Shown in pieces: positions 13,501 to 22,105 of a stretch of DNA of 64,000 nt (positions are counted from its first letter, which is position 1; every line of letters starts with the position of its first letter). The notes below the pieces were generated by a model. The model saw only the letters and a program-made list of their open reading frames with translations. It did not search any database and had not been told where the DNA came from. The stretch comes from Plazaster borealis (Eukaryota; Echinodermata; Asteroidea; Forcipulatida; Labidiasteridae), in NCBI GenBank assembly GCA_021014325.1, contig CM037469.1, forward strand, positions 17,011,701 to 17,075,700, given 5' to 3'. Made by a program: the position numbers and the translations under genes.

Positions 13501-16500
13501 TGACCAATCGAGTCATTGTACCAGACATTTTTCAAAAACTTACCAGCAAATGCCTTTGAGACAAACCAAGCATAAAAACTTCTTTTTGTTGTAATTATAC
13601 CGACAGCTGTTCATTAAAAAAAACCATTCTATTGATTATAGTTTGCCATGTTTCGGTTCCTACTTCTGTGGGCAAAGTTGCTACCATGATTTTTTTCCCT
13701 GTCACAGTTCAAGATGTTGATTATTTGATTTATGTAATTGATATGTTGGTACAACACTGTACCACGCCATGAGCGTCAAGGCTTAACAGATACCAACGTG
13801 TAGTAAGTGCTGATAATCATATTATTACAATTTGTTCAGATATTTCAAATGAAATAAAGACAAATTTCCAAATAATCAAGTATTTAAGTTTGATTTTAAT
13901 ACCTCATCTGGTGTCATCGTCTGAACCATCTCAGGGGTCGGGAACACTTTCAAATCCTGCTGACAAAACTCGCAAACCCCTCCCATGTCATCTAGATCGG
14001 CGGACGAGAAGCTGTCAAACCGTGGGATGCCAGTATCCGCCGTGCTGCCACGCTGACCCATGTCATCAGGGTATGCTCCTACCCTGTCGGATTCACGTTG
14101 GTACTGGATGATGCGGGGAGGACCAATGCTTGGGATGAGGGTGTCGGTGGGGAGGGGAGCAACGTCATCATCAGAGTACTTGAAATCAAGTATGAAGAGA
14201 AAACAAAAATCAATTTTACTGCAAAGTTTGTTTCGCCTTCCCGTGTAAACGACAAAGCGTCAGAGTGTTCATGATTATTTTATTTTTATTATATATTTCT
14301 AGTAATGAAACCAAGGATGCCTCCTAAGTGAACTTAATCACTGTAGCTTACAAGCCTGATGAAACCTGTAAACAAGGGTGCTTGATATGTGAACCAGAAA
14401 CACCGGGGTTAACCCCTACTCTTCCACGATAAGTGTTCTGGGTTCTTTTACGTGTACTACAAATCCTCGTACATGGTACCTACGGCTTAATGTCCCATCC
14501 AAAGGACAAAGCAATTATGGTAAAGTATCTTGCTCAAGGATACAAGTGCAACTACCGGGACTCAAACCCACACTCTGATGATCAGAAACACCAGAGCTTA
14601 AAGGCATCGTACACGTTTGGTAATTGTCAAAGACCAGTGTTCTCACTTGGTGTATCTCAACATATGCATAAAATAACAAGCCTGTGAAAATTTGGGCTCA
14701 ATTGGTCATCGAAGTTGCAAGAAAATGATGAAAGAAAAAACACCCTTGTTGTACAAATTTGTGTGCTTTCAGATAGGAATAAAAACTTCTTGCAAGAAGT
14801 TTTTATTATTTTAGTGAGAAATTACCTCTTTCTCAAAAACTACGTTACTTCAGAGGGAGTCGTTTCTTACAATGTTTTATACTATCAACAGCTCTCCATT
14901 GCTTGTTACCAAGTAAGTTTTTATGCTAATATTTGTTTTGAGTCATTACCAAACGTGTACAATACCTTTAAGTCCCTGCTTTAAACCACTCTGCCACGAC
15001 ACGCCACAATCACTGACTGAGAAGTAAGGACATTTCTTGAAGTCTTGAATGTATACAATAAATTTAGTAGAATCCAGACACTAACCAGGGCCCAATTTCA
15101 TAGAGCTGCTTAAGCAGAAAATCTTGCTTAACAAGTGTTTGCTTAGCAGAAATGAGCAGGATACCAGCCACAAATTGTACATGAGACATGGTATTTTGGC
15201 TGGTAACCTTATGCTATTAAGCATCATTTTGTTGTGCTTAGCTTCTTTTTGTGCTTAAGCAGCTCTATGAAATTGGGCCCAGGGTTTTTGAACTTAAAAT
15301 TATGTTTGCTTAGTTTTTCTTACCTCGGACTCAGACGGACTTTCCTCAATCTCTTGCTCATCACCTACACTATCCGTTCGAGATTTCCCTCGCCCGTTAA
15401 TCTCAGCATCTGATACTTCCGAGATGTAACTGATGCTCGCCTGAGAGCCTTTACGAGGCCTCCTTTTTTGTGTCTTGTTCTTATCGCCGTCCTGGGGAGC
15501 TTCTGAAATCAAAACAGATGAGATGGTTTTTGTTTTTGGGCTGTGTCAATCGGGAATAAGAATGGGTGGGAGGGAGGTGGGACCTTCAGGGCAGGAAGGT
15601 ACGGATGACTTGAATGAATATACTCAGTAAGAAACCTACAACCAATTAAGAACTCACTCTGCGGCAGTGAAGTTATTAATGAAAAGTCCCCCCGATCCAC
15701 TAAGCGAAAGTAGTAGTCCCGACCGATTTCCTACCTTTAGTTTAGAAGCAGGACAGTTCTTTTCAGAACTTGGTAGTCTCCCGAATTCCGAAATCTATTC
15801 CGCATCAGTAGAATAAATAGCAAGACAAGTTCTCAAAGAACAAAAATCTACACAGCAAAGTAGATATAAAAATATACATTGATACCCACCATGCAATGCC
15901 TCTAAACCTATATACAGCTATCCTATTCACCAAGCTATGATGCAGAATACTAAGAAATCTTTATTTCAAAGGGATAGAAGTTTGTTTGCTCCTTACAATG
16001 TAGTTCCGTTCCAATCTTGAAGAGGGGCTCCAAGGTCGAATTCATTTTTGTCATGCACTCATTTGCCAATAAATAGAGTTCTTATGAAAGTGGGTGAACA
16101 AATTACAAGTCTCTAACCTCAAGTAAAAATTGTGTAAATTGTCATTTTATTTGATACTCCTTCACAGCGAAATTTGAAACATTACGTCTTTGGATATCAA
16201 TTGGGTTCTGTACATTCCAAAGAAGAATTTTTGCGTCAGTCAAAAGGTTCAATACCGATTTGATTGACTATCATCGAAATTCAGGAATGAACTAAATAAT
16301 TTACAGTATACAAATCTTAAAAGCCATATATTTGAAATGTGATGTCATTGGATGACTTAACATGCCGATGTATTTCACAACGGATGGGAATCAAACACAG
16401 TGGCATTTTACACCATTTTAACGTGAGGTTAGCGACTTGCAATTGATTTGAAACGGTTTATTAGGAAACATTCCATCGTGGCCAAGGGGCCGAATTGCGA

Positions 16501-19484
16501 AATCTTAAACAATATATGTAAAAACAGATTATTAACAACTAGAAAATACAAAATCACTACAAGAATGCAAATACATAAACATGAGGTATCACAAGCATGC
16601 TTACACAGAAAATTTGAGAAAAGAGGAGGGGATATGCTGCAACTTTTAGGCCTATGCTCTTATTGGCTCGGAATACTGTTTAGCAGTCGAACTAAGTAAG
16701 GGACTGCGTTTTTTTTGTAGCGCTCTTTTTGTAGCGCTCTGTTCTGCATCGAACTTCAGTATATCAACAACTATTGCGCAGTGATCTTTGGTGGAAATCT
16801 GCTCGAGTTGGAGGGGGCCAGTTATGGAACCGGGAGGAAGGTAGACTTTAACTCTCTGGCTAACTTTAAACACAGGTTTTCCCTACAGTTCTCAAGAGTA
16901 GTGAGGTTAAGTACATGTAGGGCGTGATCATAAGACTGGTATGCAGGTGTGGCAGGAGATTCTGGCCCCCGGAGATTCTGTCCCCCCATACGGCAAACTG
17001 TGTACAAACTTCTTTTGATAGCGCCCTCTTTTGAATCCTCCTCCTCCAGCCAATGTAAATTTCCCGTATGGGGACAGAATCTCCGGAGATTTCCCTGGGA
17101 CACCGGCCCAAGCATGAGGCGGCATGCGCGCTTCTGAATCCTCTCAATTTTGATCCTGTTTGACGAGTCAATATCAGAGTACCATACAGGAGCGCAATAC
17201 TCTAATTGTTTTTCCACTTTCATAAGGACTCTATATATTGGAAAATGAGTGCATCACAAAAGTAAATTTGACGTTGAAGCCCCTACTCAAGGAAAAATAT
17301 AAATAGTGAAACAAACCTTCAGCCTTTCCTGCAAGCATCATGCTCTCTAACCAGCTCCATTCTGTCTCTGTAGCGATGGAGACACCAATACGCTCCGTGC
17401 CATCTGGATTCTGACGTCGGACAACTTCTCGGCCTGCAGGTGAATTGGTCGATTTGCGGCTAGCCTTCTCCGGGGACTGTGACGGGGCTCTTCAAAACAA
17501 ATAAATAAACACATTTTGTATGAATACAGGGATCATTTAACCGTGTTTTTCTTGGAAATATTTAAAATATGAAACAACTTGCCACAAAAATACTAAATCA
17601 TTTATGTGATCATTTACTCTGATTAGCTTGTAAGTCAGTATATTACGCCACGGCTAGAACCAATTTTTCCTAAAACAGATTAGGTTGTAAAAAATATTAC
17701 TTTCTTAGTTCAATTTAAGACTTTTTAATACTCTTTAAGGATCCGCAGAAACCCTGAAACTGGTCTTAAGAACTCACTTTGTGTCCGAATCATCTTTGAA
17801 GGAAACTGAGCGCTCAGATCTCGCCACACTCTCTGCTGTTCTCAGTGATCGTTCCGAGTCATCATTCAATGTGCGTTCCCTTCTATAACTCAGTATCGTA
17901 GGTTGACCTATCACAAAAATATATCCCAAAATCGTGAAAACAAATTCCTTATGAGCGATAAATGAAACAGTGACTGAACTTTCATTTTTCATCCCTTGCT
18001 AATTCTGTGTGCTTTCTACATCTCTCTCTTTTCAATTCTTTTCACTGCTTCTGTTACCAGGGTTCTCCCCATGCACAAGCTAGCGTATCGGGGCGATATT
18101 TTGGCCGATACGCACACAAAAAAAAACATAAAGAGAAAACCATATAGAATGCTCCAGATTGCACAGTAGGGCTTTTAAAACCAAGATAAACACCAAGTAG
18201 AAAACATTCTGAAGACCTTGTTTCAATTCAGCGTGCTTCGGCCAAACTTCCAAATTTGGGTCCAGAATGCCCCACAGTTTAAAAAAGACCTTGGGAGAAC
18301 CCTGGTTACAACAGTTTACTTATTTAGGTGTGTTGTGTTGTCATTTAGCCTTTGAGAAACGTCAGACTACTAACTATTTTTTGCAATGACTGAACTTAAA
18401 GTCAATATAACCATAAAAATGTTTGCTGTAGAGAAAAAAACTATTACTTTGCTGCTCTGGTAGATTTCACCCACACTGTTAAAGTAGCAACTCTGTTCAT
18501 CTTCATCCAGTGCAAATCATAATAAAAACCTCAACATTTTCTTTGAGTTTGGTATTCAACTATTAAGGCAGGTAAACTTTCTTTATAAATTTAACAGGTT
18601 TGTTATCGTTTCTTATTGAATCACCAACAAATAACCAATATTTAATACTTGAGAATAGTTGAATTTATAACTTAGTTCATTCAGAGCAGTTTATTGTATA
18701 CTGAACATTTTCTTTGAGTTTGGTGAACTGCACCAATCAACTAAAGCAGATAACTTTTATATAACTTGTTTATAAACTTGACAAGTTTGTTTTGAGACCT
18801 AGTTGAAAAGTCAAGAAAAGTTGATATGGGTCTCCTGATGATGGGCACACTTGTCAAAAACGTTTAGAATAACCGAGCAGCTCTTTTCTATAGGAGTACA
18901 TGGTGTACCAATTCTTGAAAGAATACTTAATAAGAGTCAATATATTTCTTACTTGATCTGGAGTTTAAGTCTGGTCTGTCACCAATACTAATTGTTTTAT
19001 CGTCAGTAGACGTTGAACCATTCCTCCCCTCTTGCTCATCTTCCTCGCTCTTCTCAACTCCAATCGGTGGTAGAGGCTTACTGCTTCCAGTTCGTAGGGA
19101 CTCTCCACTCAACCCAGAGGGGTTGCTCATGCGAGTTTGGCTGGTCGGCCGAGAACTGGGTACACTTCTTAAGCCACTGGCAGAGTCTACTCTGACAGGA
19201 GAGCCTCGACCAGTCTTGACTGGTCCGAGAGGGGAAGATGTCCTTGCAGAGTCTTGAACCGATCTGAGAACTACTGGACTTCCAGTGCCACTTCGTTCTG
19301 ATGCTTCTTCAAAGAGTCTTAAGTTTTCTACAGTGAGGCTTGAGCTGGGTCGTTGAATTGGGCTCGATGGTTCGGGAATCTCTCCGATATTCTCCGTGTC
19401 ATCTGGTGAGGTACCATCAAGATCCTCAGATGACATGGAATCTTGACGATCAAAGGTGTCCATTGGTGTATGCCCTCCACTCAT
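1325..19484 (-). CDS. ERICH6/FAM194-like protein, whole 12-exon gene
   Basis: Coding exons on the minus strand, in transcript order: 18953-19484, 17778-17907, 17317-17489, 15324-15502, 13903-14178, 12781-13003, 7255-7412, 6348-6445, 5327-5482, 4111-4339, 2754-2833, 1325-1505. They sum to 2415 nt (804 residues plus stop), and every junction has AG/GT with a compatible phase. Residues 1-340 are Ser/Pro/Glu-rich and look disordered. Residues about 400-500 hold CEFC and CC motifs and a charged helix (RRAAKERAAQRMRDR). Residues about 557-745 match the C-terminal FAM194 domain, with FPDGTGNVFYPSGN across the exon 8/9 junction, GNIRLNLDQYGG across 9/10, and HVHAPPFQP. The assignment to glutamate-rich protein 6 comes from these family motifs. 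The molecular function of the family is poorly known, so no reaction is proposed. Introns carry many repeats. The ATG at 19484 is the first in its exon and follows an AG acceptor at 19501-19502. Confidence 0.9.
2140..2393 (-). mobile_element. tRNA-headed SINE
   Basis: On the minus strand it begins with a tRNA-Leu/Ser-like A box (GTGGCCGAGCGATTAAGA) and B box (GGGTTCGACTCC), followed by a non-tRNA body. It lies in the last intron of the ERICH6-like gene. Confidence 0.65.
2754..2833 (-). CDS. ERICH6-like coding exon 11
   Basis: Encodes LVAPQLIPEEPIDDHALYMS, then EVKAYVE. The acceptor is TTGACAG and the donor GTAGA/GTGAGT. The exon is short and would be missed by ORF length alone, but phases fit on both sides. 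Confidence 0.87.
3040..3420 (-). mobile_element. tRNA-headed SINE, second copy
   Basis: Same head as the 2140 copy (GTGGCCGAGCGATGTAGA on the minus strand near 3395), with a tail near 3040-3060 containing AATAATAATAG. Three direct repeats of about 20 bp (CAAATCCTCTTTAGGAAGTT type) lie just before it at 2953-3011. Confidence 0.55.
3648..3722. repeat. SINE tail with (TAT)n microsatellite
   Basis: AGCGCCTTGAGCGTCACTGA, then GCGCTATATAAGAAG, and an ATT run at 3702-3721. Similar GCGCTATATAAG/ATT tails occur elsewhere in the window (near 3060 and 4780). Confidence 0.5.
4111..4339 (-). CDS. ERICH6-like coding exon 10, FAM194 core
   Basis: The most diagnostic exon: GGIFTDPKGAVKKKWSWKD, HVHAPPFQPICFAINKNFSV, QEQVFLSFN and RFNVGVKLK. 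The donor is AAAG/GTAAGG. A long opposite-strand frame here is a shadow of this exon. Confidence 0.93.
4910..5215 (-). mobile_element. tRNA-headed SINE with internal tandem duplication
   Basis: Same family as at 2140. A 57-bp piece containing GTAAGTGTACTGGGTTCTTT (starting about 4989) is repeated immediately at about 5046. Confidence 0.6.
5327..5482 (-). CDS. ERICH6-like coding exon 9, FAM194 domain
   Basis: Encodes YPSGNIAILITSTEKGKY and ends TCYHSNGNI, with the final codon split AG/G to the next exon (GNIR-LNL). The acceptor is TCTAACAG and the donor AG/GTATAA. Confidence 0.9.
6110..6230 (-). mobile_element. SINE with tRNA-like head (GGTAGATAGCTCAGTTGG type)
   Basis: Minus-strand head near 6190 with A box TAGCTCAGTTGGTAGAGCG and B box GGTTCAAATCC. 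Related copies are at 12421 and 54520. Confidence 0.7.
6348..6445 (-). CDS. ERICH6-like coding exon 8, start of FAM194 domain
   Basis: Encodes TRKGIQDPKIVKKFYEDGK and LMIMFPDGTGNV, the start of the conserved domain. The donor GTGTT/GTATCC is not ideal. It leaves phase 2 and joins to TAT-CCA-TCT so that the family signature FYPSGN is formed at the splice. Confidence 0.88.
6660..7235. repeat. A-rich tandem tract of AACTAGGAAA-type units
   Basis: Nearly 600 bases made of irregular ACTAGGAAAACTA and ACTAGAAAA units, filling most of the intron between ERICH6-like exons 7 and 8. The opposite strand reads TTTTCCTAGTTT and is pyrimidine-rich in transcript sense. Confidence 0.9.
7255..7412 (-). CDS. 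ERICH6-like coding exon 7
   Basis: Encodes FARQMKTINYQLSSQKCLDE, then GWTIRPPTPNDDDGG and a Pro-rich tail ending MSQ. The acceptor TATCTAG was chosen because it is the only nearby AG that restores the frame from the preceding phase-1 donor. The donor is TCGCAG/GTATGT. Confidence 0.84.
7517..7790. repeat. 21-bp minisatellite, about 13 copies
   Basis: Unit CATGCCCCTGGTCATTGCCTC, a few copies with one extra C. It lies about 105 bases before the acceptor of ERICH6-like exon 7. Long open frames through it on both strands only reflect a period divisible by three. Confidence 0.97.
8078..8093. repeat. Poly-C run (16 bases)
   Basis: Sixteen consecutive C. Similar runs are G at 34771-34783 and 45907-45923 and C at 40375-40388. 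All are intronic or intergenic. Confidence 0.9.
8390..8553. mobile_element. GTGTCCAAATTT-type hairpin element, copy 1
   Basis: Contains GGATTTGGTAAAAGGGTGTC at one end and ACACCCCTCTGGCTAACAC at the other, with repeated GTGTCCAAATTTAAAA inside. Homologous copies are at 46853-47029 and, inverted, 60256-60424. Confidence 0.7.
9398..9597. mobile_element. GGGCCCAATTTCATGGCTCTG element (variant)
   Basis: Ends read ATGGCTCTGCTTACCG and AAGCAGAGCCATGAAATTGG, an inverted pair about 200 bases apart. A longer relative is at 41510-41755. Confidence 0.6.
9630..9825. repeat. Tandem duplication, about 105-bp unit
   Basis: GAAAAGGCACAAGCTTTTTA starts at 9635 and again at about 9735, each followed by TTTGCTCTCAACAAATGAC-like sequence and GTTGTTTG. 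Two copies. Confidence 0.75.
10398..10687. mobile_element. TTAA-flanked element, GTATACG subfamily, copy 1
   Basis: Ends AGGGATTGTATACGATTGG and CGTATACAGACCCT, flanked by TTAA at 10394-10397 and 10688-10691. Relatives are at 39595-39983, 41836 and 61236-61624. Confidence 0.75.
11937..12056. mobile_element. Hairpin MITE (GGCCTGAYGTTTTGACC)
   Basis: GATGTTTTGACCCTAGCAGA and the inverse TCTGCTAGGGTCAAAACGTC bound about 120 bases, forming a long stem with a short loop. A degraded relative is near 18325-18380. Confidence 0.85.
12421..12520 (+). mobile_element. SINE with tRNA-like head
   Basis: A box TAGCTCAGTTGGTAGAGCA at about 12428 and B-like GGCTCAAATCC, then TTATTCACTCAAAGTTGAAC. Same family as 6110 and 54520 but in the opposite orientation. 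Confidence 0.7.
12562..12756. repeat. 24-bp minisatellite, about 8 copies
   Basis: Unit close to CACACCACAACATGGTCACATGAT, with internal length changes. It ends only about 25 bases from the donor of ERICH6-like exon 6, on the intron side. Confidence 0.95.
12781..13003 (-). CDS. ERICH6-like coding exon 6
   Basis: Starts IYCCTDYQNLVEFTL and continues through PHAPYGSKQ into an Arg/Ala/Glu-rich helix (RRAAKERAAQRMRDREVAR), ending ANFYA. The donor GCAT/GTATGT leaves phase 1. This is matched by an acceptor at 7413 that yields NFYAFARQMKTINYQLSSQ across the junction. Confidence 0.86.
13075..13252. mobile_element. GGGCCC hairpin MITE
   Basis: TTTCATAGAGCTGCTTAAGC at the left and GCAGTTCTATGAAATTGGGC at the right, with CCAGCCAATATAC between. 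It lies inside an ERICH6-like intron. Confidence 0.85.
13903..14178 (-). CDS. ERICH6-like coding exon 5
   Basis: Ninety-two in-frame codons, including a CEFCQQDLKVFP motif. This CxxC could pair with the CC of the next exon as a small metal-binding site, but that pairing is inference. The acceptor is TTTCAAG and the donor GATGAG/GTATTA. Phase is 0 at both ends. Confidence 0.88.
14395..15012 (-). mobile_element. tRNA-headed SINE split by a TTAA element
   Basis: SINE body 14395-14601 and head 14968-15012 (minus-strand head near CGTGGCAGAGTGG) match the 2140 and 53936 copies, with a 366-bp insertion between them. Confidence 0.75.
14602..14967 (+). mobile_element. TTAA-flanked element, copy 2, nested in a SINE
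   Basis: AGGCATCGTACACGTTTGG ... CGTGTACAATACCT with perfect TTAA at 14598-14601 and 14968-14971. The broken SINE gives a clean before/after comparison of the insertion. Confidence 0.88.
15087..15281. mobile_element. GGGCCC hairpin MITE
   Basis: GGGCCCAATTTCATAGAGCT at 15088 and the inverse at 15261-15281, about 190 bases long. Intronic, 40 bases from the ERICH6-like exon 4 donor. Confidence 0.9.
15324..15502 (-). CDS. ERICH6-like coding exon 4
   Basis: Encodes a Lys/Arg-rich then Glu/Ser-rich segment (KRRPRKGSQ ... EQEIEESPSESE), the acidic stretch that gives the family its name. The acceptor is TTTCAG and the donor CGAG/GTAAGA. It ends in phase 0. Confidence 0.87.
16017..16445. repeat. 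GGGGCTCCAAGGTC interspersed repeat, copy 1
   Basis: Shares GGGGCTCCAAGGTC, AATAGAGTTCTTATGAAAGT-like and TACAAGTCTCTAACCTC segments with 48276-48722, 50185-50530 and 52560-52840. Each has a mirrored segment (GTGAGGTTAGCGACTTG), so the element is palindromic at its ends. Confidence 0.7.
16665..17228 (-). mobile_element. LINE reverse-transcriptase remnant (CR1/L2-like), interrupted
   Basis: Minus-strand frame KQLEYCAPVWYSDIDSSNRI, ERIQKRACRLMLG, then after an insertion SYDHALHVLNLTTLENCREN, LCLKLAREL. These are C-terminal segments of a non-LTR retrotransposon ORF2. Frameshifts and the insertion make it dead. Confidence 0.8.
16937..17105. mobile_element. GGTGTGGCAGGAGATTCTG element nested in the LINE
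   Basis: Contains GGAGATTCTGTCCCCCCATA and the inverse TATGGGGACAGAATCTCC, a hairpin. Relatives occur at 36062-36190 and, degraded, 40370-40545. It splits the LINE frame between CRLMLG and YDHAL. Confidence 0.75.
17317..17489 (-). CDS. ERICH6-like coding exon 3
   Basis: Encodes a Pro/Ser-rich stretch followed by GTERIGVSIATETEWSWLES, ending AGKAE. The donor reads GAAG/GTTTGT. The choice between AG at 17490 and at 17488 is set by phase, and 17489 keeps the frame. Confidence 0.83.
17778..17907 (-). CDS. ERICH6-like coding exon 2
   Basis: Encodes QPTILSYRRERTLNDDSER and a following charged, Ser/Arg-rich stretch. The acceptor is TAG just above 17907 and the donor is GTGAGT below 17778. The 130-nt length carries phase 1 to phase 2, as the neighbouring exons require. 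Confidence 0.85.
18953..19484 (-). CDS. ERICH6-like coding exon 1
   Basis: Encodes residues 1-177, a Ser/Pro/Gly/Glu-rich, low-complexity N terminus starting MSGGHTPMDTFDRQDS. The donor on the minus strand is GTAAGA at 18952. The exon probably begins at 19500 with 16 nt of 5' UTR after an AG acceptor. It ends in phase 1. Confidence 0.88.
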
Positions 19485-20115
19485 TTTTCACATATGAGAG
19501 CTGCATCTAACAAATATGTAAATAACATTTTATAATTCACGTAGGTTTATTAGCTGGGTTTCTTTTTTAGCTTGTATTAAAATATTCTTTCATAACAAAT
19601 TAGGCCTGTATGGCAGAACAATTTTAAGCACTTCGACCTGCTCAAACAAGTTTTTGTATTAAAAGCTAATTTTACTTAAATGTTGATTAAGTATTTTAAC
19701 CCAACTGCCGAACAATTATGTGAAATGTTTGTGTTACTACTAACAGTGTTCCAGCAAAATCGTAAAACATTTTGTACAGAAACTATAATTAACATTTGGC
19801 AGTTTTTCAAACTGAAGAGAACCTGGATCACTGTCATTGTCATTCTGGGTCTGTTTGCGTGCGTGTTTGTGTGTTTGTTTTTGTTTTTTGTTCTACTTGA
19901 ATGATTCATAAACTTTGGAGAGTACAGATAGTTGCGATAATTGTGACCCTCCACCCTGCCGGATAGGGTTACAATTATTAGCACCAACTAAAAAAAAGAG
20001 TACAGTAAAATTTCCGTATCTGACGGCCACATTTTCATTCAATATGAAATAGGGTTAGACCTAGCTAGTATCAGATTTGCTCAAAAATGAGATATTGCTT
20101 GTGGTAACAATAATA

Positions 20116-21071
20116 TAGCCCCATAAATTGGGCCAATCACTTCGTATCCTTGGCCCCAGCACCATTGCAATTAAATGTTTGTGGATTATTAGATCTACAA
20201 TCCGCCTCATGAAAACTTACCAATCGGATACTACTGTACTTGCGGATAACCGGCAAGTTGGTTTTAGTTTAAAAAACATTACCAGTTTTGGGGGAAAATC
20301 GAATGATTTCGAGTGTGACCTTTTGCAAAAATCTCAACGATCTTGTTGACCTCTTGCTCTTTGCGAAGGCGTACACACGTTCTCAAAACTACGCTCCCAT
20401 TTTTTTTGTTAACGTTATTTTAGAACGGGATCGAGCACCAGTACTAACGTTTGGGTTTGTGCAATTTGAGTTTTGTGTAGTCATTTTACTTCCCTGCGCG
20501 GCGGCAACACTCATGCGAAACGCGATCTCACTACACGCGCCGCATTTAAGGCTATTTAATTAAAGTCCTCTCTTTCAGTGTATTGTTTCCGAGTAATGTG
20601 CAATTTTGATTGTAACGATGAATTCAAATTGCACTCTCGGCGCACTCCGAGTAAATCAGTCTGGTAACAGCTCAATTGTAGCAATCGATCGTATCGTTGT
20701 TGTCAGGGAACTCGACAAAACCTAGTTATCGAACCCAAACGTTAGTACTGGTGCTCGATCCCATTCTAAAATAACGTTAACAAAAAAAATGGGAGCGTAG
20801 TTTTGAGAACGTGTGTACGCCTTCGCAAAGAGCAAGAGGTCAACAAGATCGTTGAGATTTTTGCAAAAGGTCACACTCGAAATCATTCGATTTCCCCCCA
20901 AAACTGGTAATGTTTTTTAAACTAAAACCAACTTGCCGGTTATCCGCAAGTACAGTAGTATCCGATTGGTAAGTTTTCATGAGGCGGATTGTAGATCTAA
21001 TAATCCACAAACATTTAATTGCAATGGTGCTGGGGCCAAGGATACGAAGTGATTGGCCCAATTTATGGGGC
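20116..21071. mobile_element. Foldback / MULE-like element with about 340-bp terminal inverted repeats
   Basis: Arms at about 20117-20458 and 20728-21071 are near-identical inverses; both encode the same 73-residue chance frame (20128-20349 plus and 20840-21061 minus). The centre is about 270 bases. The 11-mer TAACAATAATA flanks both sides (20105-20115 and 21072-21082). Long terminal repeats and a duplication of 9-11 bases are typical of Mutator-like elements. No transposase is present. Confidence 0.85.
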
Positions 21072-21441
21072 TAACAATAATAATGACATGGGTGACTTCT
21101 TAAAAAAGTGGCAGTCGGATACGGACATTTTTCCAAAGTATCTTAGGTTGAAAAAGCATCGCTTGCGTCGACCTAAAATTGATCCCCTTTGAAATTGAGT
21201 ACACAACACAACACGTCCGGGGACCGCACGTCCGTACACTTGTCAACTTCCGTGTCAAACTCATTGTCCCTACTACTCGCTCGTCGAAGCTCGGCCCAAA
21301 TCAAACTTCTTAAAAAAGTTAATCTTTTCTAAATTCTAATCTATTTTTCTACCCTAAATCATGCATTCACCTCCTCTTGTAAGCACCGTCAATGTTAGTA
21401 TAAATAATATAATACTACAATGATAGTACAAATAAACTTAC

Positions 21442-21577
21442 CAAAGATCTACCGATGAATATTGGAGAGATTTAAGGCAAACGTTCATTACACTCTTTTC
21501 TACTGTCCACACAACGTTCAATTCTACACATCCGCCATTACTGTTTATGTCGTGGTGATGGTGACAGTCACGTGACT
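21442..21577 (-). promoter_or_regulatory. Putative promoter and noncoding exon of the ERICH6-like gene
   Basis: On the minus strand a strong donor, TTTG/GTAAGT, lies at 21442/21441. Upstream of it are an ATGGCGG (YY1-type) motif at 21532-21539 and a palindromic E-box, GTCACGTGAC, at 21567-21576. The order E-box, YY1 motif, short exon, donor resembles a TATA-less promoter. It would splice to the acceptor at 19501-19502 just before the start codon. The motifs are seen; their use is inferred. Confidence 0.45.
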
Positions 21578-22105
21578 CAAATCACAAGTACAGACTATTC
21601 CATTACTATTTATGGGGGTATCAAAGTACATTACACAGATTATGTTCAAAATTCAATGCCATTCCCACACATCAAAATACAGAGATTGGTAAAAGTGAAA
21701 TCATTAAAAAATATCAAAGGAAGAAAGTTTGCCACTTGTTCTTCTTTTACTTAATTATTATTTTGTTATGCTTTATTCCAGGCTTCAATAAAAAAAACAT
21801 GATTGAGAATTGAGAAATTAGTAATTAAAAAAATAATTTACCCATAAACAGTCAGTTTCCCTCGGTTTTTTTTAACTCGATGTTATCATACAAAATTAAT
21901 CATTGTATAAAAAGTGTCATTAGACCCCCGGTGAGTACACGTATAGGCATGGTATAGGGGTGGTGGTGAGTGGGGCGGGTGTAAGCAAGATATCCCAAAA
22001 TGAATGTACTGCTCTTTAGTACCTCGAAAGCCCTGCAGGCGACGCTCATAATCATGGAACTGTGGGTGTGGACGCGATTGGTGTGATGGATGTTCCTCCA
22101 TAGTT

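Noticed and set aside
20128..21061. Two identical 73-codon frames on opposite strands
   Set aside because: They are the same sequence in the two arms of the foldback element; no protein similarity recognised.
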